A stretch of 64,000 bases of DNA from Paenibacillus_AB sp036577625. Lineage in GTDB: Bacteria; Bacillota; Bacilli; Paenibacillales; NBRC-103111. This document shows, in pieces, positions 25,090 through 34,351 of the stretch (within the stretch, counting starts at the first letter, position 1; every line of letters begins with the position of its first letter). Made by a program: the position numbers and the translations under genes. The notes beneath the pieces are model-generated. The model ran no database searches. It worked only from the letters and a program-made list of their open reading frames with translations, and was not told the DNA's origin. The stretch is from positions 1-64,000 of the forward strand of contig NZ_JARBDC010000011.1 of NCBI RefSeq assembly GCF_036577625.1. Direction: 5' to 3'.

Positions 25090-26289
25090 ATGAATTACAC
25101 CTTTTCCAGCTTTGCGCACGGTCTGAAATCGTCGGCGGTGCGCGACATTTTGAAGCTGACCCAAGGCAATTCGATCATTTCGCTGGCCGGGGGACTTCCC
25201 GCCGAAAACTATTTTCCGATCGACGCGGTCCGGGAAGCGTTCGAGCGCGTCTTTGCGGAGGGCGGCAAAAGCTCGCTCCAATACGGTCTTACCGAAGGGT
25301 ACTCGCCGCTTCGCGAAGCGATCTGCAAACGGATGGCGGCCCAAGGCGTCTCCGTGAAGCCGGAAAACATGCTGATGACGACCGGCTCGCAGCAGGCGAT
25401 TTACTTGCTCACCCGCGTTTACCTCAGCGCAGGGGACGTCATTCTCGTCGAAAACCCGACGTATTTGGCGGCTTTGCAAATTTTCAAGGCGAGCGGCATT
25501 CAGGTCGTCGGCGTCGAAGCCGATCAAGACGGCATGCTGATGGACGATCTGGAGGCGAAGCTGAACCGGTACCGTCCGAAAATGGTGTACGTCACCCCGA
25601 CGTTCGCCAACCCGACGGGCAAAGTATGGAGCACGGAGCGGCGCAAAGGACTGCTTGCGCAATGCCGGTCGAACAACGTGCTCATTTTGGAGGACGACCC
25701 GTACGGCGAAATCAAATTCGACGCGAACGCGACCTATCCGTCGATTTTCTCGCTCGACGAGCATCCCGAAGACAGCGCGGTGCTATATACGAGCACCTTC
25801 TCCAAAACGGTCGTTCCGGCGCTCCGCACCGGCTGGATCGTCGGCGATTCCCGCGTCATCGCGCAAATGGCCAAAGCGAAGCAGGCGGTCGACCTGCATT
25901 CGAGCACGCTGGATCAGCAAGCCCTGTACCAGCTGCTCGCTCATTTCGATCTCGATGCGCACATCCAGACGATCCGCGACGAATACCGGACCCGGATGCA
26001 GCTGATGAAGTCGCTGCTGCAGGACGCGCGCTTCTCCGACTTGCGCTGGGACGAGCCGCAGGGCGGCATGTTTTTTTGGGCCATGCTGCCGGAGGGCATC
26101 GACGCGTCCGAGCTGCTCAAAAAAGCGGTCGAGAAAGGGGTCGCCTTCGTCCCCGGCGTCGACTTCTACGCCGAAAACCCGCGCCGCAACACGCTGCGCC
26201 TGAACTTTACGCATACGGACAACGCCAGCATGAAAATCGGCCTGGACCGGCTCGCCGAAGCGCTGGTTGCTTATAAGCAGAGCGTGTGA
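25090..26289 (+). CDS. PLP-dependent aminotransferase, class I/II (LysN/2-aminoadipate type)
   Basis: 399 residues. Fold-type I aminotransferase: N-terminal SLAGGLPAENYFP, the GLTEGYSPLREAI block, EDDPYGE with the PLP-ring aspartate, and the Schiff-base Lys239 in TSTFSKTVVPALRTGW. The closest familiar families are 2-aminoadipate and aromatic/branched-chain amino acid transaminases related to the catalytic half of MocR proteins, but there is no DNA-binding domain here. Ribosome site AGAAGGGAG. It is divergent from leuB, so a role in branched-chain amino acid transamination is possible but unproven. A bidirectional terminator lies beyond. Confidence 0.87.
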   Translation: MNYTFSSFAHGLKSSAVRDILKLTQGNSIISLAGGLPAENYFPIDAVREAFERVFAEGGKSSLQYGLTEGYSPLREAICKRMAAQGVSVKPENMLMTTGSQQAIYLLTRVYLSAGDVILVENPTYLAALQIFKASGIQVVGVEADQDGMLMDDLEAKLNRYRPKMVYVTPTFANPTGKVWSTERRKGLLAQCRSNNVLILEDDPYGEIKFDANATYPSIFSLDEHPEDSAVLYTSTFSKTVVPALRTGWIVGDSRVIAQMAKAKQAVDLHSSTLDQQALYQLLAHFDLDAHIQTIRDEYRTRMQLMKSLLQDARFSDLRWDEPQGGMFFWAMLPEGIDASELLKKAVEKGVAFVPGVDFYAENPRRNTLRLNFTHTDNASMKIGLDRLAEALVAYKQSV

Positions 26290-26374
26290 GGAAATTTTGT
26301 TTGCAGCAGCGTCTGCCCGTCGTGCGCCGCTCCGCTTCATCCGACCGGGTGCCGGGCAATCGGTATCGAATAAG

Positions 26375-26412
26375 AAAGGACGAGCTTGCATCAAGCAAGT
26401 TCGTCCTTTTTA
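26375..26412. terminator. Bidirectional intrinsic terminator
   Basis: A 15-bp stem (one G-T wobble) between aaaggacgagcttgc and gcaagttcgtccttt, with A- and T-runs on both sides, separates two convergent genes. Confidence 0.9.
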
Positions 26413-26787
26413 TTACCGCGCGTCCTTCTCCACAAACTCGATCCGATTGCCGAACGGGTCGTTCACATGAAAACGGATCGCGCCCGGCAGCGGCGCATCC
26501 AGGGCGATCGGTACGCCCAACGCCTCCAGCTTGCCGCGCAGCGCTTCGATTCCGTTTACCTCAAACGCCGGATGCGCTTTGGAAGCCGCCGTGAAGTCGG
26601 ACTGCACGCCGACGTGCAGCTGGTGCGCTCCGCATTTGAACCAAACGCCGCCCCGGCCGCGCAGCGCCTCCGGCTTTTCCATCTCCTCCATGCCGAGCCA
26701 TTCGCCGAAAAAACGTCTCGCCTCCCGCTCGCAGCCGGGCGGGGCCGCCAGCTGGACATGATCGATGCCTATGAACCGATGCGTCAT
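26413..26787 (-). CDS. VOC-superfamily glyoxalase-like protein
   Basis: 124 residues, a single-domain vicinal oxygen chelate protein. Paired beta-alpha-beta modules are visible: IDHVQLAAPPG with His10 at the start of strand 1, QLHVGV with His58, and the C-terminal DPFGNRIEFVE with the usual metal-ligand Glu. It could be a lyase, dioxygenase or a resistance protein binding a small molecule; no substrate can be assigned. The gene is alone on the minus strand, convergent with the aminotransferase. Confidence 0.85.
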   Translation of the reverse strand: MTHRFIGIDHVQLAAPPGCEREARRFFGEWLGMEEMEKPEALRGRGGVWFKCGAHQLHVGVQSDFTAASKAHPAFEVNGIEALRGKLEALGVPIALDAPLPGAIRFHVNDPFGNRIEFVEKDAR

Positions 26788-26871
26788 GACGGATCACCTC
26801 GTTGTTTCATTTAGTGAAACTAATTACCGTATTGCGAAACAACTATATGATACCATATGCCCCCATTCTCG

Positions 26872-27684
26872 TCACACGTATCCGTTCGATATATCGTTCG
26901 ATAACGGTTCGGCCCAATAATGCTCCAGCATCACGAACGGAACGAGTCCGACCGACCTGGCCAACCGAATCGAAGCTTCGTTCGTCTCCAGCGTTTGGTA
27001 ACGCGGCGTCAGCCCTTTTGCCAACACGTGTCCTACGGACGCGCCGACGACCCGCTTCGCCAGCCCGCGTCCTCTGTGCGTTTCCGCCGTATGGACGGCG
27101 CCGATTTCCCAAATGCTCTTATAGTTCGGGAATGCGAGACAGGTGCTGACCGGCCGCCCGTCCTCGCGGATCGTGAAGGACGCCGCCCCCGCGCGAAAAT
27201 AGCGCTCGATTTCCTCCCGCTCGTAGCCGTTTTTCATCCAAAACGGCATCAAATCGTCGTCGGGCTTATCTCCGGCGACTACCCGAGCATCCGACGCATG
27301 GACATAGCGGTCTCCCGCTGCCGCGGTGTACGAAACGTAAGCTCGCGTCCGCTCCAGCCGATACAGCCCGGCCAGCATATTCGCGTGCTCCGGCCTGTTC
27401 AGCTTGAACACCGGCTTGGACCCGGCGGGTGCATGCCGGACAAGCTTGCGGAACAGCGCCTCGTCCTGGCAATCGATCATGACGATATAGTCTGCGTCGG
27501 GGTATGTCCGCCGATCGTAGGCGGACGCTTCCGTCGGCAGCGCAAGCAGCACCCCCGCCTGCCCGCGCTCCTCCAAAACGCGGCACTCGATCGTTTCCCC
27601 GTGCGCCTCGAGCATTTTTAGCGGCGTTACATTCGCCATCATTCGCCTTTCCAAAAGTTCGATCGCCCTCGAGTCCGGAGCCAT
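26872..27684 (-). CDS. GNAT family N-acetyltransferase
   Basis: 270 residues. The C-terminal half carries the GNAT fold with acetyl-CoA motif A as IGAVHTAETHRGRGLAKRVV (about 196-215) and a following beta strand LETNEASIRLARSVGLVPF. The N-terminal half (about 1-125) is a helical region seen in GNAT members with two tandem-like domains. Ribosome site GCGAGGGA sits 4 nt before the ATG. Substrate unknown. Confidence 0.82.
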   Translation of the reverse strand: MAPDSRAIELLERRMMANVTPLKMLEAHGETIECRVLEERGQAGVLLALPTEASAYDRRTYPDADYIVMIDCQDEALFRKLVRHAPAGSKPVFKLNRPEHANMLAGLYRLERTRAYVSYTAAAGDRYVHASDARVVAGDKPDDDLMPFWMKNGYEREEIERYFRAGAASFTIREDGRPVSTCLAFPNYKSIWEIGAVHTAETHRGRGLAKRVVGASVGHVLAKGLTPRYQTLETNEASIRLARSVGLVPFVMLEHYWAEPLSNDISNGYV

Positions 27685-27771
27685 GCAATCCCTCGCTTGG
27701 TTTTAGAAAAAAATATACATTATAACGCATGATTATTCAACGGAAACGCATCCGCGCGATCGACAAAAGCC

Positions 27772-27800
27772 AAAAAGCCCCCCGCCCGAAGGCGAGAGGC
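27772..27800 (-). terminator. Intrinsic terminator of the Ig-like repeat gene
   Basis: Minus-strand stem agcctctcgcc / ggcggggggct with a TTCG loop, followed by TTTT. Confidence 0.85.
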
Positions 27801-27813
27801 TGCGCAAAACGAT

Positions 27814-30800
27814 TTACTTCACGATCACCCGGATCGACACCGTCTTTCCTCCGAATTTGGCGCTTACGGAGGCGGCGCCTTTTTCGTAGGCGGTTATCGT
27901 GCCGTCCATCGCGTCGGCCGTGTTTTCGCGGGAGCTTTTCCACTCCGCGAGCTCGGCGACGTCTCCGGTCGTGCCGTCCTTGTACGTGGCGGCGAGCGCG
28001 ATTTTCTTTTTCTCGCCGACGCTCATCTCGATCGTTTTCACGCTCGTCTTCAAATATTTCAAGCTGTCGACTTCAACCGCGACGGAAACGCTCTTGCCGC
28101 CGAACTTGGCCGTAACGGCCGTTTTGCCGTAGCCGGCCGCCGTCACGAGACCGCCGGCGTCGATGTCCGCGACTTTATAGCTGCGTGCCGTCCACTCCGC
28201 TTCGCCGGTCACGTCGCGCGTCGAGCCGTCGGAGAACGTCGCCGTAAGCGTCAACTGCTCCGTGCCGCCCGATTTCAGCTGCACGTCGCGTTTGCTTGCG
28301 GTCAGCTTCACCGCATAGTCCACTTCCAGCGGAATGTTCAGCGTCTTGCTGCCGTATTTGGCGACGAGCGTCGTTTTGCCGCGTTCGTATGCCGTCACGA
28401 GACCGCCCGTCACATCGGCGATTTTCGACGACGTTACGGACCAGACCGCCTTGGACGTCACGTCCTCCGTCGACCCGTCGGCATACGTCGCCGTAAGCGT
28501 CACTTGGGCGGTTTGCCCTTTGCGCACGATAACGCTGCGGTGGCTGGCGGTCAGCTTGTCGGCCAGCTCGACCTGGGCCGACGCCGTCACGCTCTTCTCG
28601 CCGAACTTCGCGGTAATGGTCGCTTTCCCCGACGCGACGGCCGTCACGACGCCGCCCGATACCGTGGCGACCGACGCGGACGAGCTCGTCCAATCCGCAT
28701 CGCGCGTAACGTCCTTGATCGTGCCGTCTTTATATTTTGCAGTGACGGTAAGCTGCTTGTTCTCGTCTTCCTTCATGACGAGCGTCTTGTCGCTGATCGT
28801 CAGCGTATCGAGCGCTCCGACGCTGACCGTAATCTTGACCGTCCGTTTGCCGTATTGCGCCGTAATGGTCGCTTCGCCCCGGTCCACCGCGATAATCGTT
28901 CCGTCCGAAACGGTGGCGAAAGCCGCGTTGCTCGTCGTCCAGACCGCTTTGTCGGTCACGTCCTCCGTCGTCTCGTCCGCGTACGTCGCCGTCAGTTTCA
29001 CATGCACCGTATCGCCCGGCGATACGTCGAATTTCGTCTGATCGGCGGTCAGCTTCGCGGCCGGATCGACCTCGACCGGAACGGTTACGCTTTTGTCTCC
29101 GTACTTGACCGTAATCGTCGTTTCCCCGGAGCCGATCGCCTTGACGCTTCCTTTGGTGACGACCGCTATGCTTTGATCGTTCGATATCCACTCCGCTCCG
29201 TCGGTCACCGTTTCGCTCGAGCCGTCGGCATACGTCGCGTCCAGCTTCACCGTCTTCGTATCGCCCTTGCGCATGGAGAGCGACTTCGGCGAGGCGGTCA
29301 GCTTCCTCGCCACGCTGACGTCGACGATGACGGTCGCCGTCTTGGAGCCGTATGTGGCGGTAACGGACGCCTGCCCGGATTTGTAGGCGATAACGCTGCC
29401 TTTGTCCACGCCGACCACGTCGCCGTTATCCGAGCTCCATTCCGCCAAATCGGTGACGTCCGCCTTCGCCCCGTCCGCGTACGTCGCTTCCAGCTTCAGC
29501 TCGCCCGTTCCGTTCACTTTCAGGAACAGATCGCTTTTGTTCACGGTCAGCTTTTTGACGATTTCCACGTACGTCGGGATCGTCACCGTCTTGCCGCCGT
29601 ATTGCGCCGTAATCGTCGCCTGCCCGCTCCGAATCGCGGTGACGAGCCCTTTATAGACGCTCGCCACGCCGTCGTTGTCGGTGCTCCATTCCGCCTGCGC
29701 GGTCACGTCCTCCGCGTTGCCGTCCGCGTACGTGACGGTCAGCTTCAGCTGGTGCGAAGCTTGCAGCTTCAATTCCAGTTTGGCGCTGTCCGCCTTTAGC
29801 GATTGGGTCGTATCGACGCTGACCGGGATCGTCACCGATTTGTCGCCGTACGTGGCCGTAATCGTCGCTTCGCCTTTTCCGTAGGCTTGGACGACTCCCT
29901 TCGACACGTAAGCGACCGATTCGTCGTCGGAAAACCAATCCGCCTTGCCCGTTACGTCCTCCGTCTTGCCGTCCGCGTACGTGGCGGTCAGCGTGATCGT
30001 TTCCGACTTGTTTTTGCGCATCATCAGGTCGGTCGCGCTCGCGTCGAGCTTTCGCGCCACTCCGGCGTCGACCGATATTTTCACGGACTTGCCGCCATAT
30101 GTGGCCGTAACGTCCGCTTGTCCGACCGAGCCCGCGATAATGAGCCCTTTATCCACTTCGGCCACCGCATCGTCGCTGCTCTCCCAGTCCGCCTTGTCGG
30201 TAATCTCGGCGGTGGAGCCGTCCGCATAGGTGGCCGTCAGCTTCACCTGCTTCGATGCGTCGGGCTGCAGGAAAACGTCGGTAACGTCCGCCTCGAGCTT
30301 GCGGACCGTTTCCACGCTGACCGTGATCGCGGCCGTTTTGCCGCCGTACTGCGCGCGAATCGTCGTTTGCCCGGAGCCGTATGCCGTAATGACGCCTTTG
30401 AAAGCGTCGGCCACGCTTCCGTTGTCCGACGACCAGGTCGCCTTCTCGAACACGTCCTCCGTTATGCCGTTCTCGAACATCGCCATCAGCTTGACCGTTT
30501 TTTGCGCGCCGACGCGCAAGTCGACGCTCGTCGGATCGGGATCGAGGCGGCGCACCTTATCGACGCTGACCGGGATCGTGACCGTCTTCCCGCCGTACGT
30601 TGCGTTGATGTTCGTTTCGCCCGCGGCGATCGCCGTCACTTTGCCGTTGATGACGTCGGCCACGCTGTCGTTCTCGGTGGACCATTCCGCATTCGTCGTG
30701 ACGTCGGCCACGTTGCCGTCCGTATACGTCGCGGTCAAATTGATCTGGTCCTCGCCTCCGACCCGCAGCGACAGCTCCTGCTTGTTTTTGCTGAGGCTTC

Positions 30801-31206
30801 TTACTTTCTTCACGACGCTGACGTTGACGAATTCCGTCTTGCCCATGTAAGTCGCCTTCACGAGCGCGGTGCCTTCCGCCTTGCCGACGATCGCTCCCGC
30901 ATACGCGGTCGCCACGTTCGAGGCGCCGTCGACGCTCCAATCGGTTTTGATCGTCACGTCCGCCGTCGCGCCGCTTACGTAAATCGCCGTCGCCGTAATC
31001 GTATACGTATCGCCTACGGATATGTTGACCTCGTTTTTGGAAAGCACGAGGCGGGATATTTCGTCCGCGGCGAATACGCTCCCCGCGGCCGGGCCCAAAA
31101 CGATCGAGACAATCAAAGCAAGCTGGACAATGAATCGATGTACCGTCTTCCCGAAAATCCAGTCATTTCGCGTTTTTCGCTGCCATGTTCCAGTCAAATC
31201 CGCCAT
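27814..31206 (-). CDS. Secreted protein with 13 bacterial Ig-like repeats
   Basis: 1130 residues. A Sec signal peptide (1 to about 47, cleavage near SVFA/ADE) is followed by 13 tandem repeats of about 83 residues that fill the whole mature protein. Each repeat has the BIG2-type pattern: a KL-x-AS start, a turn G-x-x-x-x-V-x-L-x-ATYADG, DVT-x-x-A-x-W-S-S, V-x-V-x-x-G-x-V-x-A, and G-x-A-T-I-T-A-x-Y-G-x-K-x-V. No catalytic domain, LPxTG, S-layer homology domain or transmembrane anchor is seen, so the protein is either released or held non-covalently. Ribosome site GGGAG. Likely an elongated beta-rod with adhesive or matrix role (inference). No partner genes adjoin it. Confidence 0.88.
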   Translation of the reverse strand: MADLTGTWQRKTRNDWIFGKTVHRFIVQLALIVSIVLGPAAGSVFAADEISRLVLSKNEVNISVGDTYTITATAIYVSGATADVTIKTDWSVDGASNVATAYAGAIVGKAEGTALVKATYMGKTEFVNVSVVKKVRSLSKNKQELSLRVGGEDQINLTATYTDGNVADVTTNAEWSTENDSVADVINGKVTAIAAGETNINATYGGKTVTIPVSVDKVRRLDPDPTSVDLRVGAQKTVKLMAMFENGITEDVFEKATWSSDNGSVADAFKGVITAYGSGQTTIRAQYGGKTAAITVSVETVRKLEADVTDVFLQPDASKQVKLTATYADGSTAEITDKADWESSDDAVAEVDKGLIIAGSVGQADVTATYGGKSVKISVDAGVARKLDASATDLMMRKNKSETITLTATYADGKTEDVTGKADWFSDDESVAYVSKGVVQAYGKGEATITATYGDKSVTIPVSVDTTQSLKADSAKLELKLQASHQLKLTVTYADGNAEDVTAQAEWSTDNDGVASVYKGLVTAIRSGQATITAQYGGKTVTIPTYVEIVKKLTVNKSDLFLKVNGTGELKLEATYADGAKADVTDLAEWSSDNGDVVGVDKGSVIAYKSGQASVTATYGSKTATVIVDVSVARKLTASPKSLSMRKGDTKTVKLDATYADGSSETVTDGAEWISNDQSIAVVTKGSVKAIGSGETTITVKYGDKSVTVPVEVDPAAKLTADQTKFDVSPGDTVHVKLTATYADETTEDVTDKAVWTTSNAAFATVSDGTIIAVDRGEATITAQYGKRTVKITVSVGALDTLTISDKTLVMKEDENKQLTVTAKYKDGTIKDVTRDADWTSSSASVATVSGGVVTAVASGKATITAKFGEKSVTASAQVELADKLTASHRSVIVRKGQTAQVTLTATYADGSTEDVTSKAVWSVTSSKIADVTGGLVTAYERGKTTLVAKYGSKTLNIPLEVDYAVKLTASKRDVQLKSGGTEQLTLTATFSDGSTRDVTGEAEWTARSYKVADIDAGGLVTAAGYGKTAVTAKFGGKSVSVAVEVDSLKYLKTSVKTIEMSVGEKKKIALAATYKDGTTGDVAELAEWKSSRENTADAMDGTITAYEKGAASVSAKFGGKTVSIRVIVK

Positions 31207-31485
31207 TCCTTTCTCCCATCCTCCGAAACAACAAGAGGTTTTTATTTGGTCGGCCGTCGCCGCATGCGCCCGTTTCGCGGAAAAAGCCGCTTGCGCCGCG
31301 CCGCGCGACGCCGCCTCGAACCGGATCCGATCGATGCCCCTTTCGCGCTAATTTCCTTCTTCATATATCGACACCATGCCCGAAAAAATTTAGTCTCTTA
31401 TTTCCAGAAAAGCTGCAACCTTTTTCCTGCGACCAGCGTCTAATATAGTTACTGTTTTCTATGACTTCCGAAGGTGGGCGTATCC

Positions 31486-32661
31486 GTGGAAGCGGCCGTA
31501 CCGCGCAAACATTGGTTCGATTATGTCTTGACCGGAGCCCGGACGCTGTGGTTCGTGTCGGGCGTATGCTACATCGTCAACAACCGCGACGATTACGCGG
31601 TCATCCCGTGGCTCGTTTTGCTACTGCCGTACGCGCTCGCTTACGCGGTGCCGATGGCTTTGTTTTTGAGCGCCAAAGCGCCGCGCGCCCTGGCGGTTAT
31701 GGCGGAACTGGCGCTAAGCGGCGGCTTCTTCTGCATCGTCGAAGCATACGGGGACGGGCAGTTCAATTTCTACAATTTTTCTTCCGTCATGCTGGGTTAT
31801 ATGAGCGCCGGGCGGACGGCCTTCTTCTCGGCCGTCGTCACGATCGTCGCCATTCCCGCGCTGACCGCGCGGGATATCGGGACTGGAGCGAGCACGGCGA
31901 TCGAATTGGGCGTTTTGTTCGGAAGCGGGTTTTGCTTCCAGAAGCTGATCCGCTCTTTCCGACAAATCGAGCGCATGTACGGCATGATCGAAAATCAAAA
32001 TCGGGCGCTGGAAGTGTACGGCAAACAAATCGAAGCCCTCGCATTGGAGCAGGAACGGAGCCGGCTTTCCCGGGAGCTTCACGATACGGTCGGCCATACG
32101 CTGACTACGGCCATTACGGGCATGGATGCCGTAAGCCGCCTGATCGACGATAAACCCGGCGAAGCGAAAGCTAGTCTGAGCGAGCTGCTGCTGGCGACGC
32201 GAAGCGGTCTTGACGAAGTGCGCAGACATATTCACCAAATCGCTCCGGTCGGCGGGGAGCGCTCGCTGGCGGTCGGCCTTTCCCGCGCTGCCGATCGGTT
32301 CGGGGCGCACACGGGAATTCGGGTACGGTTCATCATCGAAGGAGACGAATACGACGTCTCGGAACAAATTCGCCTGACCGCGCTGCGCTGCGTGCAGGAA
32401 GCACTGACCAACGCCGGCAAGCACGGCAACGCTTCGGCGGTGAACATCGCGCTCGCTTATTCGGCGGATTCGGTTCGAATCCGGATTGCCGACGACGGCA
32501 AAGGAGTGGATCCGCTGATCGAAGGATTCGGTCTGAAAGCGATGTCCGAACGAATCGCCAATCTGAACGGGGCGCTGACCATCGATTCACATCCTGAGAA
32601 CGGGACGGTTATTGTATGCACGCTGCCAACGAATCGCCCCCGGTTATCCGGGTACTCGTAG
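31486..32661 (+). CDS. Sensor histidine kinase, NarL-type (HisKA_3)
   Basis: 391 residues from the GTG at 31486, chosen because GAAGGTGG lies 8 nt upstream; a GTG at 31474 is an alternative. Five to six membrane helices occupy about residues 15-155, a compact membrane sensor without large extracytoplasmic loop. A coiled linker leads to the H box LSRELHDTVGHTL with phospho-acceptor His199, and the ATPase domain carries CVQEALTNAGKHG, ADDGKGVD and GFGLKAMSERI. It pairs with the NarL-family regulator whose gene overlaps its end by 46 nt. DesK/LiaS-like systems respond to membrane or wall stress; the stimulus here is unknown. Confidence 0.9.
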   Translation: MEAAVPRKHWFDYVLTGARTLWFVSGVCYIVNNRDDYAVIPWLVLLLPYALAYAVPMALFLSAKAPRALAVMAELALSGGFFCIVEAYGDGQFNFYNFSSVMLGYMSAGRTAFFSAVVTIVAIPALTARDIGTGASTAIELGVLFGSGFCFQKLIRSFRQIERMYGMIENQNRALEVYGKQIEALALEQERSRLSRELHDTVGHTLTTAITGMDAVSRLIDDKPGEAKASLSELLLATRSGLDEVRRHIHQIAPVGGERSLAVGLSRAADRFGAHTGIRVRFIIEGDEYDVSEQIRLTALRCVQEALTNAGKHGNASAVNIALAYSADSVRIRIADDGKGVDPLIEGFGLKAMSERIANLNGALTIDSHPENGTVIVCTLPTNRPRLSGYS

Positions 32662-33275
32662 CGGAAGATGAAGCCATCGTGCGGAACAGCTTGCGCATCA
32701 TTCTCGATTCGGCGCCGGAGATCGAGGTCGCCGGGACGGCGGCGAACGGCCGGGAGGCGCTCGATGTCGCGATCGCGCTGCGCCCGGATGTCGTGCTGAT
32801 GGACATCCGCATGCCGGTCATGGACGGCCTCGATGCCACCGTAGCCATCAAGTCGAGATTGCCGGAAACCAAAATCGTCGTTTTGACGACTTTCCACGAT
32901 ATGGACTACGTCGTCCGGGCTTTGCATGCAGGGGCCGAAGGGTATATTTTGAAGGCGATCGACCCTTTGGATTTGACGGCCGCCATCGGGCTCGTGCATC
33001 GCGGCGAAACGATGATTACGCAGGAGGTCGCCAAGGCGCTGTTCGCCGGCCCGTTCCGATCGGCGAAGCCCAAGGAATCGGAGTACGGGCTGACCGAAAG
33101 GGAGCTTCAGGTGCTGGCCCATTTGGCGGAAGGAATGGCCAACCGGAATATCGCGGAGCGGATGCACTTGTCGGAAGGTACGGTGAAAAATTACATATCC
33201 GGCCTTTATGCCAAATTGGGCGTGCGCAACCGGGCGCTCGCGGTGAAAAAAGCTTCCGAGGAGCGGCTGCTTTAA
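32616..33275 (+). CDS. NarL/FixJ family response regulator
   Basis: 219 residues. Receiver domain (about 10-125) with acidic pocket AEDEA, phospho-acceptor Asp63 (VLMDIRMP), Thr in VVLTTF and Lys in GYILKA. LuxR-type helix-turn-helix (about 152-215, LTERELQVLAHLAEGMANR and LSEGTVKNYIS). It is encoded with the preceding kinase, overlapping by 46 nt, so the two form a two-component system. The gene may start at a later in-frame codon, but the receiver needs residues from about 9 on. Confidence 0.92.
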   Translation: MHAANESPPVIRVLVAEDEAIVRNSLRIILDSAPEIEVAGTAANGREALDVAIALRPDVVLMDIRMPVMDGLDATVAIKSRLPETKIVVLTTFHDMDYVVRALHAGAEGYILKAIDPLDLTAAIGLVHRGETMITQEVAKALFAGPFRSAKPKESEYGLTERELQVLAHLAEGMANRNIAERMHLSEGTVKNYISGLYAKLGVRNRALAVKKASEERLL

Positions 33276-33382
33276 GACGAACGTGTGACTTTTTTTGGCC
33301 GAACGTCACTACCCGGCGTGACTTTCCTGGTTTACCTTGAAGAAGCGAATCCATCTTCGTCTTCAGGAGGAACCGAACCCCA

Positions 33383-34330
33383 ATGAACCGTCGTACGTCT
33401 TCCCGTTCGTCCGCTTCGGCATCGGCCGCCCGGCCGAGCCGATTGACGCATCCCGCCGCAGCCGTCGCGCTCTCCTTCGTTTTTATGGCCGTCGCCATCC
33501 TGTGCGCCGAGCTGCTATCTTCTTTCCTCGGCCCCGCGCTGTCCTGGCTTCGCGATCGCGGCGAGCAGTCGGCCGTCCATTCCGCCCTGGCGAAAACGAT
33601 CACCCTGTACAGCCTGTTCGTGCCGCTCCTCCTTCTTCTTTGGGCCTGGCTAGCCCGATTCGAACGCCGCCTCTTTCGCACGCTCGGCTTTTCGCGGCGC
33701 CGTTTGCCGTCGTACGGAACCGGCTGGCTCGTCGGCCTGCTCATGATCGGCGGCGCAGTAGGGCTGGCGACGGCGCTGCAAGTCGGACGCTTCGTCGCCG
33801 TTGCCGGCCCGGCGGAAGGCTGGTCCGCGCTTGCGGGGGTGCTGCTCGTCTATGTCGGATGGGCGGTTCAAGCGTCCGCCGAAGAAGCCCTGTATCGCGG
33901 CTGGCTGCTTTCGGCGATCGGCGGTCGCGCATCGTTCAAGATCGGCGCGCTCGTATCGTCTTTATGCTTTGCGGGGGCCCATGCCGTAAACAACGGCTTT
34001 TCCCTCCTCGTCTTCATCAACCTGTTTCTGTTCGGGCTGTTTCTCGCTTTGTACCGGCAGGCCGACGGCACGCTCTGGGGCGTGTGCGCCTGGCACACGG
34101 TATGGAACTGGGCGCTCGGCAACGTCTTCGGGGCCGATGTGAGCGGAAGCGCTCCGGAAGGCGGCCGTCTGCTCCATTTCGTGCTTGCCGGACCGTCCGA
34201 ATGGCTGACGGGAGGTCCGTTCGGACTGGAGGGCAGCCTGGCGACAACGGCCGTCTTCCTGATCGGCATTGCGTGCGCAGCCTGGCGGCTTTCCCGGAGC
34301 CGAAACGAAAACCCCCGATCCGTTCGATGA
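33383..34330 (+). CDS. CPBP family intramembrane glutamic protease
   Basis: 315 residues, about eight membrane helices. The Abi/CPBP motifs are complete: EEALYRG (Glu167, Glu168, Arg172), FAGAH (His200) and the C-terminal WHTVWNW (His238, Asn242). Family members are Rce1-like proteases or act in bacteriocin self-immunity and in release of regulators. Ribosome site AGGAGGAA. It follows the two-component system by 107 nt on the same strand and might be its target or partner (inference). The stop codon lies in the loop of the shared terminator with leuA. Confidence 0.87.
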   Translation: MNRRTSSRSSASASAARPSRLTHPAAAVALSFVFMAVAILCAELLSSFLGPALSWLRDRGEQSAVHSALAKTITLYSLFVPLLLLLWAWLARFERRLFRTLGFSRRRLPSYGTGWLVGLLMIGGAVGLATALQVGRFVAVAGPAEGWSALAGVLLVYVGWAVQASAEEALYRGWLLSAIGGRASFKIGALVSSLCFAGAHAVNNGFSLLVFINLFLFGLFLALYRQADGTLWGVCAWHTVWNWALGNVFGADVSGSAPEGGRLLHFVLAGPSEWLTGGPFGLEGSLATTAVFLIGIACAAWRLSRSRNENPRSVR

Positions 34331-34346
34331 ACGGATTCGGGGGTTT
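34308..34346. terminator. Bidirectional terminator between the CPBP gene and leuA
   Basis: A stem of about 16 bp, aacccccgatccgttc / gaacggattcgggggtt (one bulge), flanked by A- and T-runs; it serves two convergent genes. Confidence 0.9.
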
Positions 34347-34351
34347 TTCGC

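Noticed and set aside
28504..31443. Long plus-strand Arg-rich frames
   Set aside because: They mirror the codon pattern of the 13-repeat gene on the minus strand and have no family-like content.
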